The notes under the pieces: model-generated
What the model saw: the letters and a program-made list of their open reading frames with translations, nothing else
Told to the model about the DNA's origin: nothing
Database searches by the model: none
Position numbers and translations under genes: made by a program
Assembly: GCA_945870025.1 (NCBI GenBank)
Contig: CAMBQN010000001.1
Coordinates: 1-64,000, forward strand
DNA length: 64,000 bases
Reading direction: 5' to 3'
Source: Akkermansia muciniphila
Lineage (GTDB): Bacteria; Verrucomicrobiota; Kiritimatiellia; RFP12; JAAYNR01
In this document: positions 40,302-50,708 of the stretch, piece by piece
How the letters are laid out: every line of letters starts with the position of its first letter
How positions within the stretch are numbered: the first letter of the stretch is position 1

Positions 40302-41660
40302 ATGAAAAGGTGGTTAAAAATCGCAATGTGGGCCGTTTCCCTGAGTGTTCTGAGTATGGGCACGGTCCTGGCACAGACCGACGGCGTGCCGTCTGCCGGT
40401 GCCGTCGCAGGTGCGGCGGCCGTCCCCAAGGTTGACATGGGCGACACGGCCTGGGTGCTGGTCTGCACGGCGCTGGTGATGCTGATGACGCCCGGCCTGG
40501 CGTTCTTCTATGGGGGTCTGGTTCGCCGCAAGAACGTGCTGTCGATCCTGATGCAGTGCTTCACCGTGCTCTGTCTGGTCAGCGTGCAGTGGGTGCTGGT
40601 CGGCTACAGCCTGTCGTTCGGCCCGGATGTGAAGGGGCTGATCGGCAATCTGAGCTGGGCTGGTCTGCACGGTGTCGGCATGGAGCCGAACGCGGACTAT
40701 GCGGCGACGATCCCGCACCAGGTCTTCATGATGTTCCAGATGATGTTCGCCGTGATCACGCCGGCGCTGATTCTGGGCGCCTTTGCCGAGCGGATGAAGT
40801 TCGGGTCGTTCTGCGTGTTCGTCCTGCTCTGGGCCACGCTGGTCTATGATCCGGTGGCGCACTGGGTCTGGGGCGTGGGCGGTGTTTTGCGTACGATGGG
40901 CGCACTGGATTTCGCCGGTGGCACGGTGGTGCACATCAACGCCGGCGTGGCGGCCCTGGTCTGCGCGCTCGTTCTGGGCCGGCGCCAGGGGTATCCGGCG
41001 CGCGTCTCGCCGCCGCATAACCTGCCTTTCGCCGTGCTGGGCGCCGCACTGCTCTGGTTTGGCTGGTTCGGTTTCAACGCGGGCAGCGCACTGTCCGCCA
41101 ACGGGCTGGCCGGCAACGCGTTCATGGTCACACATATCGCCGCAGCCATGGCTGGCGTGGCCTGGGCGGCGCTGGACCTGATCTTCAGCAAGCGTCCGAC
41201 CGTGCTGGGCATCATCACCGGCGCCGTGGCGGGCCTGGTGGCGATTACCCCGGCGGCCGGGTTCGTCGGCGTGGGCGGCGCGCTGGGCATCGGCGTGGGG
41301 GTGAGCGTGATCTGCTACTTCTTCGTGGCGGTCGTGAAGAACCGGTTCGGCTATGACGACTCGCTCGACGCATTCGGCGTGCATGGCATCGGCGGACTGT
41401 GGGGCGCCCTGGCCACGGGCCTGTGGGCGACCAAGACCGTGAATGCCGCGGGCGCCGACGGCCTGCTGTTCGGCAATCCCCTGCAGCTCTGGATTCAGAC
41501 CAAGGCCTGTCTGGTGACCATCGTCTATTCGGCGGTCATGACCTACGTGCTGCTGAAGGTGGTCGACAAGCTGATGGGCTTGCGCGTCTCCGAGCAGGAC
41601 GAGCGGATCGGTCTCGATCTGACACAACACCGTGAATCCGGTTACACCACACTCGAATAG
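40302..41660 (+). CDS. amtB: Ammonium transporter
   Basis: A 452-residue inner-membrane channel. A signal peptide (ending near VLA-Q) leads into eleven spans with family blocks: DTAWVLVCTALVMLMTPGLAFFYGGLVRRKN, VYDPVAHWVWG, DFAGGTVVHINAG (first pore His), FGFNAGSAL and DAFGVHGIGGLWGALATG (second pore His). AGGAG precedes the ATG at 40302. glnK follows 18 bases downstream, the usual pair in which the PII protein plugs the channel when nitrogen is plentiful. Confidence 0.97.
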   Translation: MKRWLKIAMWAVSLSVLSMGTVLAQTDGVPSAGAVAGAAAVPKVDMGDTAWVLVCTALVMLMTPGLAFFYGGLVRRKNVLSILMQCFTVLCLVSVQWVLVGYSLSFGPDVKGLIGNLSWAGLHGVGMEPNADYAATIPHQVFMMFQMMFAVITPALILGAFAERMKFGSFCVFVLLWATLVYDPVAHWVWGVGGVLRTMGALDFAGGTVVHINAGVAALVCALVLGRRQGYPARVSPPHNLPFAVLGAALLWFGWFGFNAGSALSANGLAGNAFMVTHIAAAMAGVAWAALDLIFSKRPTVLGIITGAVAGLVAITPAAGFVGVGGALGIGVGVSVICYFFVAVVKNRFGYDDSLDAFGVHGIGGLWGALATGLWATKTVNAAGADGLLFGNPLQLWIQTKACLVTIVYSAVMTYVLLKVVDKLMGLRVSEQDERIGLDLTQHRESGYTTLE

Positions 41661-41678
41661 AAACAGGGAGGCACACAC

Positions 41679-42020
41679 ATGAAATACATCGTAGCCATCA
41701 TCCAACCCGATCGTCTGGACGACGTGTTGCAGAAATTGACGGATCAGGAGATCCACCTGGTGACCGTTTCCAGCGTGCTGGGACGCGGCCGCCAGAAGGG
41801 GATCGCCGAGGTCTACCGCAGCCACAAGGAGGCGGGCAGCCTGCTCAAGAAGATCAAGCTCGAAATCGCCGTCAACGACGGCTTCGTCGACGCTGCGATT
41901 ACGGCCATCACGACCGGGGCGCACACCGGCAAGGTGGGAGACGGCAAGATCTTCGTCCTCGATGTCGAGCAGTGCATCCGCATCCGCACCGGCGAGACCG
42001 GGGGTGTGGCCATCGGCTAG
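41679..42020 (+). CDS. glnK: PII nitrogen-regulatory protein
   Basis: A 113-residue trimeric signal protein that reads 2-oxoglutarate and ATP/ADP and blocks AmtB. It has the family core (KYIVAIIQPDRLDDVLQKL, VSSVLGRGRQKGIAEVYR, KIKLEIAVND, GKVGDGKIFVLDVEQCIRIRTGE). In the T-loop the segment after VYR reads SHKEAG where others have GAEY, so the Tyr51 that is uridylylated in proteobacteria is replaced by Glu; control by GlnD-type modification is therefore unlikely. It closes the sigma-54 operon. Confidence 0.93.
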   Translation: MKYIVAIIQPDRLDDVLQKLTDQEIHLVTVSSVLGRGRQKGIAEVYRSHKEAGSLLKKIKLEIAVNDGFVDAAITAITTGAHTGKVGDGKIFVLDVEQCIRIRTGETGGVAIG

Positions 42021-42107
42021 CCGCGCATCCCACCGCCCGTCCACCCGGCGTCAGCACCACCTACCACCAACCGCGTCCCACCCGGGGTGCGAGCGAGAAG
42101 GGACACC

Positions 42108-42260
42108 ATGAGCACGACCACAGGCGGCGGCGTCTCGCCCAATGCCACAGGGCAACGGGTCAGCGCGAAGAGCGGTAGACGCTCGCCGCAGGTCGTCAGG
42201 CCTCTCCATCATCAGCGGCGCGTCGGGACGCCACTACCTCGCGCTTCGCGACTTGCTTGA
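42108..42260 (+). CDS. Small open frame of 50 codons, doubtful
   Basis: ATG at 42108 with GAGAAGGGA upstream, a 50-residue Ser/Arg-rich product and no known family. Its end overlaps the convergent mutY by 27 bases. It could be the start of a gene truncated by rearrangement, or chance. Apart from it, 42021-42233 holds nothing I can name. Confidence 0.25.
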   Translation: MSTTTGGGVSPNATGQRVSAKSGRRSPQVVRPLHHQRRVGTPLPRASRLA

Positions 42261-43373
42261 ACCCTTGACCCCGTTGCGCCCGTCGCCAGCGTCTGCCAGT
42301 GCGTGACGCGCGGCGGTGGTGAGGGGGAGATCGGACGGGAGGGGCGACCAGCGGACGCGGTCGCGCAGGCTGGGGGCGATGCGGCCTGAGGCGACGGTCG
42401 CCGTGTAGAGGCTGAGCCGGAGGCGGAAGTGGGAGAAGGTGTGGCTGATCGCGCCCGCAGGCCGGAGGACGGCGGGCGCGAGGCCGGTTTGTTCGCGCAC
42501 CAGGCGGGCGGCGGCGGCGGGTGTGTGCGTTTTCGGGATTTCACCGCCGGGAAGTTCCCAGAGTCCGCCGAGAAGGCCGGCGCTGTCGCGGCGCACGAGC
42601 AGCACCCGGTTGCGGGCGTCACGGAAAATGAATCCGACCGCGTGGCGCTCGGGGATAGCCGCGGCTGCGGGTCTGACCGGGAAATCGCATTGACGGCCCG
42701 TTTCGGCTGCGGCGCATGCCGGGCGGAGCGGACACGCCTCGCACGCGGGAGAACGGGGTGAGCAAAGGAGCGCGCCGAGTTCCATGATGGCCTGATTAAA
42801 GTCGCCGGGATCGCCGCAGCCGGTGATCGCCGGACGCAACCGGTCGGCCAGCGCCGCGCGCGGTCCCGGTTTGCGAAAGTCATCGGCCAGCAGCCAGAAG
42901 CGCGAGAAGACGCGCGCCACGTTGCCATCCACCACCGGCTCGCAGACCCCGAAGCAGATGCTGGAGATGGCGGCGGCGGTGTAGGGTCCGATCCCCGGCA
43001 GCGCGGTCAGTTCCGCTAGTGTTGGGGGAAGTTTTCCGGCGTGGCGGTCGAGGAGGACCTGCGCGGCCTTGCGTAGATTGCGTGCCCGTGTGTAATACCC
43101 CAGCCCTTCCCACGGCTTGAGCAGCGCATCATCCGGTGCGGCGGCGAGGCTGGCGATCGTGGGGAAGCGGGCCATGAAACGGGCGAAGAAGGGGCGCACG
43201 GTGTCGACCTGTGTCTGTTGCAGCATGATTTCGCTGACCCAGACGGCATAGGGGTCGGGATGACCACGCCAGGGCATCTCGCGGCGATTGGCACGGTACC
43301 AGACGAGCAAGGCGCGGGTTAGGCGGATCGGATCAAACACGTCGTTGCTCACAGCGGGGCACCTGCACTTCAT
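42234..43373 (-). CDS. mutY: A/G-specific adenine DNA glycosylase
   Basis: A 379-residue repair enzyme that removes adenine mispaired with 8-oxoguanine. The catalytic domain has PWRGHPDPYAVWVSEIMLQQTQVDTV, the helix-hairpin-helix LTALPGIGPYTAAAI and the catalytic-type Asp in VVDGNVARVFSRF; the iron-sulfur loop is C-x6-C-x2-C-x5-C (CSPRSPACEACPLRPAC). The C-terminal third is the NUDIX-like 8-oxoguanine reader (FIFRDARNRVLLVRRD, GLLGGLWELPGGE). The C-terminus overlaps a small doubtful frame on the other strand. A family C hairpin stands just upstream of its start. Confidence 0.97.
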   Translation of the reverse strand: MKCRCPAVSNDVFDPIRLTRALLVWYRANRREMPWRGHPDPYAVWVSEIMLQQTQVDTVRPFFARFMARFPTIASLAAAPDDALLKPWEGLGYYTRARNLRKAAQVLLDRHAGKLPPTLAELTALPGIGPYTAAAISSICFGVCEPVVDGNVARVFSRFWLLADDFRKPGPRAALADRLRPAITGCGDPGDFNQAIMELGALLCSPRSPACEACPLRPACAAAETGRQCDFPVRPAAAAIPERHAVGFIFRDARNRVLLVRRDSAGLLGGLWELPGGEIPKTHTPAAAARLVREQTGLAPAVLRPAGAISHTFSHFRLRLSLYTATVASGRIAPSLRDRVRWSPLPSDLPLTTAARHALADAGDGRNGVKGSSKSRSAR

Positions 43374-43384
43374 TAAGAGGCTTT

Positions 43385-43474
43385 TTCCGTCTTAATCCTA
43401 ATCCTAATCTTGATCTTAATCTTCTAGTGGAGAATGGATTACGATTACGATTATGATTACGATTATGATCGGAA
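43385..43474 (-). repeat. Dispersed hairpin repeat, family C, copy 2
   Basis: Inverted match of 24163-24246: TAATCC/TAATCT hexamers, core CTAGTGGAGAATGG (complement of the copy 1 core type), then GATTAC/GATTAT hexamers. It is bounded by TTCCG (43385-43389) and CGGAA (43470-43474), a short terminal inverted repeat. It lies between mutY (start) and the FmdB-like gene (stop). A separate small palindrome GCGCTTAAGTAAGCGC follows at about 43480. Confidence 0.86.
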
Positions 43475-43502
43475 GGATCCGCGCTTAAGTAAGCGCCCTA
43501 GG

Positions 43503-43826
43503 TCATTTATCCGCCGGGGTTTTCCCCGTGTCTTTCTTCGCCGAAACGCTGTCGGTTTTGGGTGCCGGGGAGCTGTCGGCTTTGGGTGCTGCGGAACTGG
43601 CCGATTTGGCGGCAGTGTCGGCTTTGACATCCGATTGGTAGCCGGAGCTGCGATAATCGGTCTGATAAAAACCGCTACCCTTGAAAATGATGCCCGCGCC
43701 ACTGCTGATTTGACGCTTGATTTTGCGACTTTTGCACGTGGGGCAAACCTTGAGCGGATTGTCCTTCATGCTTTGGAACACGTCAAACGTGCCGCAGGCG
43801 GGGCATAAATATTCGTATGTCGGCAT
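43503..43826 (-). CDS. FmdB-family zinc-ribbon protein
   Basis: A 107-residue protein beginning MPTYEYLCPACG with C8-x2-C11 and C28-x2-C31, the FmdB/CxxC_CxxC_SSSS ribbon, then QISSGAGIIFKGSGFYQTDYR, the conserved follow-on of that family. The last ~45 residues are a Ser/Ala/Lys/Asp-rich disordered tail with repeated AAPKADSSPAPK. FmdB was named as a putative regulator of amide-utilisation genes; for most members the role is unknown. Confidence 0.9.
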   Translation of the reverse strand: MPTYEYLCPACGTFDVFQSMKDNPLKVCPTCKSRKIKRQISSGAGIIFKGSGFYQTDYRSSGYQSDVKADTAAKSASSAAPKADSSPAPKTDSVSAKKDTGKTPADK

Positions 43827-43852
43827 GGATCACAGGTTTCAGATCTTTAAAG

Positions 43853-43928
<76 letters not shown>

Positions 43929-44115
43929 ACACTAAGACATCCCGTAACGGGTGAAACGGGCGACATTAAATCACGCAGACGGCTGTTCTGTCAACCGCTT
44001 ATTTTTTGCAGAGTCCCTTTCATCGTGAATGATCGATGACTTACTCTTGCTTTCCGGGTTTCTGAATGCCAAAATACGGACTTCTGCGATTTTTATGGGA
44101 TACGGGCGGTACGTT

Positions 44116-47100
44116 ATGATGATGCTTGAAGGTTGCGCGGCGTTCTCTGCGTTTAGGTTGGATGCGCTGAAGGATGTCATCCGAAAACGGGTGGAGGGTC
44201 TGGGCGACGGGATCGCCGTCGAGGCAGCGTTCGTGTATCTGCTGGATCTGGATCGGACGCTGGACGCCGCGACTCTGGATCAGGCGCGAGCTTTGCTCAG
44301 CGCGTCTGCGGCGGCGACGACGGTCGGCGGGTTTTTTATCTCGCCCCGCAAGGGAACGATTTCGCCCTGGTCTTCCAAGGCGACTGATATCTTCACCAAC
44401 TGCGGGCTGACGGCGGTGCGGCGGGTCGAGCGCGCCGTGCGCCTGCTCGTCCGCGCCGACGGACGCGAGGTGTCGTGCGAGCGGCTGCGGCCGGTCCTCA
44501 ACGCATTGCACGACCGGATGACCGAGGGTGTCTATGCCGATCTGGGCGATTTCTTTGCGCATCCCCCGCCAGCGCCCGGCCGCTCGTTCGATGTGCTCGG
44601 CCGCGGCCGCACCGCGCTCGAAGAAGCCAACGTTGGCATGGGGCTGGCGCTGAGCGACGACGAGATGGACTACCTCTGCGACAACTACACCCGCAGCGGA
44701 CGCAACCCCACCGACACCGAGCTGGTGATGTTTGGCCAGGTGAATTCCGAGCATTGCCGCCACAAGATCTTCAATGCCGCCTGGGTCGTGGATGGCCATG
44801 CCGAGGACCTTTCGCTCTTTAAAATGATCAAGCACACCCACGCCTGCCATCCGGAGGGGACGCTTGTCGCGTATTCGGACAACTCGGGCGTGGCGGAGGG
44901 GTTTGCGGTTGACGCCTTCTGGATTGATTCCCAGACACGCCGTTACGGCTTTCATGCCGATCAGATTGACTTGCTGATGAAGGTCGAGACGCACAACCAC
45001 CCGACGGCGATCTCGCCTTTCCCAGGTGCGGCGACCGGCGTGGGCGGCGAGATCCGCGACGAGGCGGCCACCGGCACGGGGAGCAAAAGCCGGGCCGGCC
45101 TTTCGGGGTTCATGGTCTCCAACCTTCGCATACCCGGTTATGTGATGCCCTGGGAGCAGGAGATAGCCGAGTTTCCACGCCGACTGGCTTCACCACTGGC
45201 GATCATGACCGAGGGGCCTCTCGGTGGCGCGGCGTTTGGCAACGAGTTCGGCCGGCCCCAGTTGACCGGTTTCTTCCGCACGTATGAGGATCGCGTCGCC
45301 GGCCGCCACCGCGGCTATCACAAGCCGATCATGCTGGCGGGCGGCATGGGGAGCATCCGCCGCAGTCATGTCTGGAAAAAGCCGGTTCCTCCCGGCGCGC
45401 TGATCGTTCAGTTGGGCGGGTCGGCCATGCGAATCGGGCTGGGCGGCGGCGCGGCGTCGTCCATGGTCACCGGCAGCAATGACGAGGCGCTCGACTTTGA
45501 TTCGGTGCAGCGCGGCAATGCCGAGATGGAACGCCGCTGCCAGGAGGTGATCGACGCCTGCACGGCGATGGGCGAAGGCAATCCGATCCTGAGCATTCAT
45601 GACATCGGCGCCGGCGGACTGTCCAACGGCTGCCCGGAGCTGGTGGAAGCCACCGGCGCGACCTTTCAGTTGCGCGCGGTTCATAATGAAGAACCCTCGA
45701 TGAAGCCCATGGAGATCTGGTGCTGCGAGGCGCAGGAGCGTTATGTTCTGGCCATCCGGCCCGAAGACCGCGCGTGGTTTGAGCTGGTTTGCGCCCGCGA
45801 GCGCTGTCCCGCCGCGTTCATCGGCGTGACGCGTGACGACCGGCGGCTGATCCTGGAGGACGCGCACTTCGGCGACCGGCCGATCGACATGGATGTGAGC
45901 GTTCTGCTGGGCAAGCCGCCGCGGATGGTGCGCGATGTGACGCGCGCCGTCCCGTCCGCCGTGCCGCTCGATCTGGCGCGCGTCCCGCCCAGCGAGGCGC
46001 TCGAACGGGTGTTGCAGCTTCCCGCCGTGGCCGACAAGACGTTTTTGATCACCATCGCCGACCGTTCCGTCACCGGCCTGGTCTGCCGCGACCAGATGGT
46101 GGGGCGTTATCAGTTGCCCGCAGCGGATTGCGCGGTGACGGCCCACGGCTACGCTGCGTTCACGGGCGCCTGCATGGCGACGGGCGAACGGACCCCGGTG
46201 GCGCTCATCAACGCGCCGGCCTCGGGACGGCTGGCGGTGGGGGAAGCTATCACCAACTGCGCTGGCGTGGCGATCGGCCCGATCGGCGCCATCAAGCTCT
46301 CGGCCAACTGGATGTGCGCCTGCGGCGAGGCGGGTGAGGATGCGGCCTTGTTTGATACGGTCAAGGCCGTGGGGATCGATTTTTGTCCCGCGCTCGGCGT
46401 GTCGATTCCGGTCGGCAAGGATTCGCTCTCCATGCGCACCGTGTGGGCTGATGCCACGGGCGCGGTGCATCGCCAGGTCGCCCCGCTCAGTCTGATCGTC
46501 AGCGCCTTTGCGCCGGTCGCCGACGTGCGCAAGACGGTGACGCCCGATCTCAAGCCGGGCCCGAGCCGGCTGCTGTTGATCGATCTCGGACAGGGCCGCA
46601 ACCGGCTGGGCGCAAGCGCTCTGGCGCAGGTCTACAATCAAGTCGGCGATGATGCGCCCGACTGCGACGCCCCTGTGGTGCTGCGCGCCTTCTTTGACGC
46701 GATGCAGGAGCTGGTGGCGAAGGGGCTGCTGCTGGCTTACCACGACCGGTCGGATGGCGGCGCGGCCATGACTTTGGCCGAGATGGCGATGACCGGCGGG
46801 TGCGGCCTGATTGCGGATCTTCCCGGTCCAAACGCCCTCGCCGCTCTGTTCAGCGAGGAACTCGGCGCGGTGCTTCAGGTCGCCGCACCGCAGGTCGCCA
46901 CCGTCTCCGGCGTCTTCGCCCGGCACGGTTTGGGGACCATGACTCACGTTATCGGCGAGCCGGTCTCGGACCGCTCGTTCACCCTCTCTGCGGCGGGCGC
47001 GCGGGCTGTGGCGACCGATATCACCCGGCTGCGGTCATTGTGGTCGGCGCTGACCTGCCGGATGCAGGCGCTGCGTGACAACCCCGATTGCGCCCGTCAG

Positions 47101-47991
47101 GAATATGACAACGGCAGCGACGTGGACGATCCCGGCATGAATTTTCACCTGACCTATCGGCCCGATGACACCCCGGGTGCGGTGACGCTTCGGGAGAAGC
47201 CGCGGCTGGCCGTGCTGCGCGAGCAGGGGGTGAACGGCCATGTGGAGATGGCCGCCGCGTTCAGCCTCGCCGGTTTTGATGCGTGCGATGTTCACATGAC
47301 CGACCTGTTGACGGGGCGGACCGATCTGCGCGCGTTCGGCGGACTCGTCGCCTGCGGCGGCTTCTCCTACGGCGATGTGCTGGGCGCGGGTTCGGGCTGG
47401 GCGCGGAGCATTCTATTCAATGCGCGGCTGATGGAGATGTTCGCCGCTTTCTTCATCCGGCCCGACACCTTTGCGCTCGGCGTCTGCAACGGATGCCAGA
47501 TGGTTTCGCAGCTCAAGGCGATCATCCCGGGCGCGGCCCAGTGGCCACAGTTCCGGCGCAACGTCTCAGAGCAGTTCGAGGCTCGCTATGCCACGGTGGA
47601 GGTGCTCGATTCGCCATCCATCCTGCTCCGGGGTATGGCCGGTTCGCGCCTCCCGATCGCCGTGGCCCACGGCGAGGGCCTTGCGGTCTTCGACACGCCC
47701 GCAGACGCGACGGCGGCTGCCGCCGCGCTGCGCTTCGTGGATGGCCGTGGACGGCCGACCGAGCGCTATCCGTGGAATCCCAATGGCTCGGCGGGCGGAC
47801 TGACCGGTTTCACCACCCCTGACGGACGGGTGACGATCATGATGCCGCATCCCGAGCGCGGATTTCGGTCGGTGCAGCTCTCGTACAAGCCGGACGGGCT
47901 TTTCACCGGCGAGGCAGGCCCGTGGATGCGGATGTTCCGCAATGCCCACGCATTCGCGTGCGGCGTGAAGCGCGCGGTCAGCACGCCGTGA
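44116..47991 (+). CDS. purL: Phosphoribosylformylglycinamidine synthase (large, single-chain type)
   Basis: About 1291 residues, the length of the proteobacterial single-chain PurL, which turns FGAR, glutamine and ATP into FGAM in purine synthesis. The N-terminal PurS-like part opens [18 protein letters not shown]; the synthetase core shows [54 protein letters not shown] and the second-half [10 protein letters not shown]; the C-terminal class I glutaminase has the nucleophile Cys in LGVCNGCQM and PHPERGFRS. An ATG at 44116 begins at the expected place; the frame is open further upstream without a fitting sequence. Ends 70 bases before a convergent gene. Confidence 0.97.
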   Translation: MMMLEGCAAFSAFRLDALKDVIRKRVEGLGDGIAVEAAFVYLLDLDRTLDAATLDQARALLSASAAATTVGGFFISPRKGTISPWSSKATDIFTNCGLTAVRRVERAVRLLVRADGREVSCERLRPVLNALHDRMTEGVYADLGDFFAHPPPAPGRSFDVLGRGRTALEEANVGMGLALSDDEMDYLCDNYTRSGRNPTDTELVMFGQVNSEHCRHKIFNAAWVVDGHAEDLSLFKMIKHTHACHPEGTLVAYSDNSGVAEGFAVDAFWIDSQTRRYGFHADQIDLLMKVETHNHPTAISPFPGAATGVGGEIRDEAATGTGSKSRAGLSGFMVSNLRIPGYVMPWEQEIAEFPRRLASPLAIMTEGPLGGAAFGNEFGRPQLTGFFRTYEDRVAGRHRGYHKPIMLAGGMGSIRRSHVWKKPVPPGALIVQLGGSAMRIGLGGGAASSMVTGSNDEALDFDSVQRGNAEMERRCQEVIDACTAMGEGNPILSIHDIGAGGLSNGCPELVEATGATFQLRAVHNEEPSMKPMEIWCCEAQERYVLAIRPEDRAWFELVCARERCPAAFIGVTRDDRRLILEDAHFGDRPIDMDVSVLLGKPPRMVRDVTRAVPSAVPLDLARVPPSEALERVLQLPAVADKTFLITIADRSVTGLVCRDQMVGRYQLPAADCAVTAHGYAAFTGACMATGERTPVALINAPASGRLAVGEAITNCAGVAIGPIGAIKLSANWMCACGEAGEDAALFDTVKAVGIDFCPALGVSIPVGKDSLSMRTVWADATGAVHRQVAPLSLIVSAFAPVADVRKTVTPDLKPGPSRLLLIDLGQGRNRLGASALAQVYNQVGDDAPDCDAPVVLRAFFDAMQELVAKGLLLAYHDRSDGGAAMTLAEMAMTGGCGLIADLPGPNALAALFSEELGAVLQVAAPQVATVSGVFARHGLGTMTHVIGEPVSDRSFTLSAAGARAVATDITRLRSLWSALTCRMQALRDNPDCARQEYDNGSDVDDPGMNFHLTYRPDDTPGAVTLREKPRLAVLREQGVNGHVEMAAAFSLAGFDACDVHMTDLLTGRTDLRAFGGLVACGGFSYGDVLGAGSGWARSILFNARLMEMFAAFFIRPDTFALGVCNGCQMVSQLKAIIPGAAQWPQFRRNVSEQFEARYATVEVLDSPSILLRGMAGSRLPIAVAHGEGLAVFDTPADATAAAAALRFVDGRGRPTERYPWNPNGSAGGLTGFTTPDGRVTIMMPHPERGFRSVQLSYKPDGLFTGEAGPWMRMFRNAHAFACGVKRAVSTP

Positions 47992-48062
47992 TGACTTCGT
48001 AGGCTCGTGCACCCCCCCCCGCAAAGCTGCGCCTGACGGCTCGCTTCGCGTATTCCACACCC

Positions 48063-48386
48063 CTAACACCGAGTCGTCAGGTCCAGCAGGTGCACCAGAT
48101 CGAAGGCGGGCGCTTCGTAAGGATGGGCGGCGCGCAGGGCGCGAATCACGGCGGAGGCCCGATCCTCCGGGCAGAGCATCTCGACGCGGTATTCATCGAC
48201 GGTCGCGACTGAGCCGGCTTGTCCGATGAACGGCGAACTGCCGGCCAGCGGACGGAACTGGCCTTGCCCAAGCACCTGCCACGCGCACCGGTCGTAGGCG
48301 CCCTGCAGGCCGGCGCCGGCGTCGAAGAGCGCGGTCTTGATCGCTTCCAGATGAGTGGCCGGGACGTAAACGGTGAGTTTGTACAT
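48063..48386 (-). CDS. NIF3 C-terminal-like (YqfO-type) small protein
   Basis: A 107-residue protein starting MYKLTVYVPATHLEAIKTALFDAGAG, with CAWQVLGQGQFRPLAGSSPFIG and RALRAAHPYEAPAFDLVHL. This pattern is the ferredoxin-like, CutA-related domain inserted in or standing beside NIF3/YqfO proteins; stand-alone versions of about 100 residues are common and of unknown role. It starts 8 bases after the M24 peptidase stop and is likely cotranscribed with it. Confidence 0.8.
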   Translation of the reverse strand: MYKLTVYVPATHLEAIKTALFDAGAGLQGAYDRCAWQVLGQGQFRPLAGSSPFIGQAGSVATVDEYRVEMLCPEDRASAVIRALRAAHPYEAPAFDLVHLLDLTTRC

Positions 48387-48394
48387 GGCGGGCC

Positions 48395-49588
48395 TCAGGC
48401 AAGCGTGACGAGCGACTCGTCGCAACAGGTGAGTTTTTCCAGACCGGCGGCCGTGACGGCGTAGGTGTTTTCAATGCCGACGGCACCGACGCCGGGGAAT
48501 ACGAATTTGGGCTCGAGCGCCAGGATCATGTTCGCTTCCAGCACAGCGTCGGATCGCGGCGCGAGCACCGGCAGTTCGTTGATCTCGAGGCCGATGCCGT
48601 GTCCGACAAATTTTGCCTGCTGTCCGAAGCCCATGAAATGGCGGGCGAGTCCGGCCGCTTCGGCCTGTTGCAGGGCGAGCGCGTAGAGCGTGTCGCATCG
48701 AACGCCCGGACGGGCAGCGGCGGCCAGCGCTTCGCAGATGGCGATGGAGACCTGGTGCGCATTCCGGACGATAGAGGGGATCGCGCCAATGGCGTAGGTG
48801 CGGGAACAGTCTGAGATGTAGCCGGTGAAGTTGCCGCCGATGTCGGCCATGATTGTTGTGCCGGGCTTGAGCGGTGCGCCGTTGGCGCCGACGGGGATGG
48901 CCGGATCAAGACCCGCGCCGCCCAGGGCAAAATCATAAGCCGACGGCGTTTCGGCATTGTCGCCGGCGAGCACGCTCCCCATGAACAGCTCCATGCGGCC
49001 GCCGAAAGCGCGAAAGAGTCCGAGGCTGCCGCGCAGCCGGATGGCGTGCTCCATGGCGATCGAGAAGTCGAGGTCAGTCATGCCCGGCCGGTAGAGCGCG
49101 GGGAACGTGGCGATGGTTTCGGCGTGAAGGCGGCACGAGGTGCGCATGCGGGCGAGTTCGTAGTCGGTCTTGACTGCCCGAGCCAGCCGGATGTGCGGGG
49201 TTCCGTTGAGCAGCTCGGCCTCAGGGAAGATCCGCGCGAGCTGGAACCATTCCGAGGCGGGTAGTTCGTCGCCCTCCAGCAGCAGGCGGGCGGGAACGGG
49301 GCGTCCGGAGGCGGCGAGGTGTTCCGCAATCTGGTCGGGGCGGCGGATGGCGACGGCCTCGAAACCGGGAATACGCGCTTGAAAATCGAACGGGCGGCGG
49401 AAGAAAAAGACCGGTTCACCCGAGGCGGGCAGGTAGAACCAGCCGCCGAAAACGGTTCCGGATGCGTAGATCAGGTCGACGTTCAGAGTGAGGATCAATG
49501 CGTCGGCTTGCGCGGCGGCCAGAGCCGCGCGCAGTTTGTCGTGGCGCAGAGGAAGGTCGGCCAGAAGTTCGGAGGGAAGTGGGTGCAT
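48395..49588 (-). CDS. M24-family Xaa-Pro-type metallopeptidase
   Basis: A 397-residue protein with an N-terminal creatinase-like domain (DLIYASGTVFGGWFYLP) and a pita-bread catalytic domain. Metal ligands are visible: two Asp in MADIGGNFTGYISDCSRTY, His in FVGHGIGLEINELP, Glu in LALEPKF and Glu in GIENTYAV. Family members remove N-terminal residues before proline or act on dipeptides. The start at 49588 (MHPLPSELLADLP) is used because the upstream extension is not domain-like. Confidence 0.9.
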   Translation of the reverse strand: MHPLPSELLADLPLRHDKLRAALAAAQADALILTLNVDLIYASGTVFGGWFYLPASGEPVFFFRRPFDFQARIPGFEAVAIRRPDQIAEHLAASGRPVPARLLLEGDELPASEWFQLARIFPEAELLNGTPHIRLARAVKTDYELARMRTSCRLHAETIATFPALYRPGMTDLDFSIAMEHAIRLRGSLGLFRAFGGRMELFMGSVLAGDNAETPSAYDFALGGAGLDPAIPVGANGAPLKPGTTIMADIGGNFTGYISDCSRTYAIGAIPSIVRNAHQVSIAICEALAAAARPGVRCDTLYALALQQAEAAGLARHFMGFGQQAKFVGHGIGLEINELPVLAPRSDAVLEANMILALEPKFVFPGVGAVGIENTYAVTAAGLEKLTCCDESLVTLA

Positions 49589-49607
49589 AGCGGCAACGGG
49601 GGTCAGG

Positions 49608-50708
49608 TCAGGGTTTTCGCACGGGGATATCGAAGACGGCTTTGTAGTCAACGCCCGGCAGGCGGGCGGAGGCGGTCAATTGCCAATAGACACCATTGCA
49701 GCCGCTGTTGGCCGTCGTTGCGGGTTGATCGGCCGGGAGTGTGAATCGCACCGGCACGGGAGTTTCGAACGCGCCGGCCGCGTGGGTGGGCACACAGGCC
49801 TCATCCTGCCACAGCACATCGCGGTGGTTGCTCTGGTTCTTGCCGCTCCCGGAGGTGTACTGGCGGACGCACGTCAGCTTCAGTTCAACATCGGCGTCGA
49901 ACGCCTCCTTCGCGGGTATCCGCAGTGTTCCGGAGAGGGGGCTGCCGGTCACAACGGTCGTGTGCGAAAGCGCCAGCACGCTCACGCCGAAGCGACGGAA
50001 ACGCGCCCAGCGGTGCCCGGCGAGGATCGCGAGCAGCACGCCAGCGGCGGCGGGAAGCCACACGTACCACGGAACGTGACCGGGCGGTAGCACGCGCCAT
50101 TCCATCCAGAGCGTCCAGCCGATGTAGCCGTTCATGGCGACGGCCACGGCGGCCAGCCCGCAGTGCGCATAGGGGCAACGCATGGGGATCAGGCCGTCGC
50201 GACATGCTTTGCCGGTGGTCAGCAGGGACAGACCGTAAACCAGGACACCGAGACCGATGCCGCCGAAGGCGAGAACGAAGAGATGAAAGAAAACAATGAG
50301 TTCGGGTCGGATCGTGCGGATCAGGATTGCATCGGTCGGGTCAGCCGGATTGACCCAGCAGGTCGTGGGTTGGTTATTGCGCTTGCAGGCATCCAGCGTC
50401 GCATGGATTCGCTGGTGGAAACGGCCGATGTTATCCGACCCCGAGTGAAGAGTCGCCCGGTCGCCGGTGTGAGACCGGCCGTCCGCCTCGTAGCGGTAGG
50501 AAGCCGACACGCGGTAGGTGGATCCTCCCTTGGAACTGCGGGAAACGTCCAGACTGCACGTGAGCACCGTGGCCGGGGTTTCGCGCCAGGCGAGCATCGC
50601 CTCGGCGCGCAGAAGCGTGCGCACGGAAAAATAACCAAATGCGGCGCCCACGCCCAGGAAGATCAGACCGAATGGAATCAGGAAAAGAGATTGTTTTCGG
50701 GACGACAT
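49608..50708 (-). CDS. DUF3592-like membrane protein
   Basis: A 366-residue protein with an N-terminal span (SLFLIPFGLIFLGVGAAFGYF), an extracytosolic domain of DUF3592 type (WRETPATVLTCSLDV, YRVSASYRYEADGRSHTGDR, TCWVNPADPTDAIL), two or three more spans (ELIVFFHLFVLAFGGIGLGVLVYGL, WYVWLPAAAGVLLAILAG) and a C-terminal beta-rich part resembling an arrestin-like or Ig fold (LRIPAKEAFDADVELKLTCVRQYTSG). Function unknown. It starts at an ATG with AGAGG upstream. Confidence 0.75.
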   Translation of the reverse strand: MSSRKQSLFLIPFGLIFLGVGAAFGYFSVRTLLRAEAMLAWRETPATVLTCSLDVSRSSKGGSTYRVSASYRYEADGRSHTGDRATLHSGSDNIGRFHQRIHATLDACKRNNQPTTCWVNPADPTDAILIRTIRPELIVFFHLFVLAFGGIGLGVLVYGLSLLTTGKACRDGLIPMRCPYAHCGLAAVAVAMNGYIGWTLWMEWRVLPPGHVPWYVWLPAAAGVLLAILAGHRWARFRRFGVSVLALSHTTVVTGSPLSGTLRIPAKEAFDADVELKLTCVRQYTSGSGKNQSNHRDVLWQDEACVPTHAAGAFETPVPVRFTLPADQPATTANSGCNGVYWQLTASARLPGVDYKAVFDIPVRKP

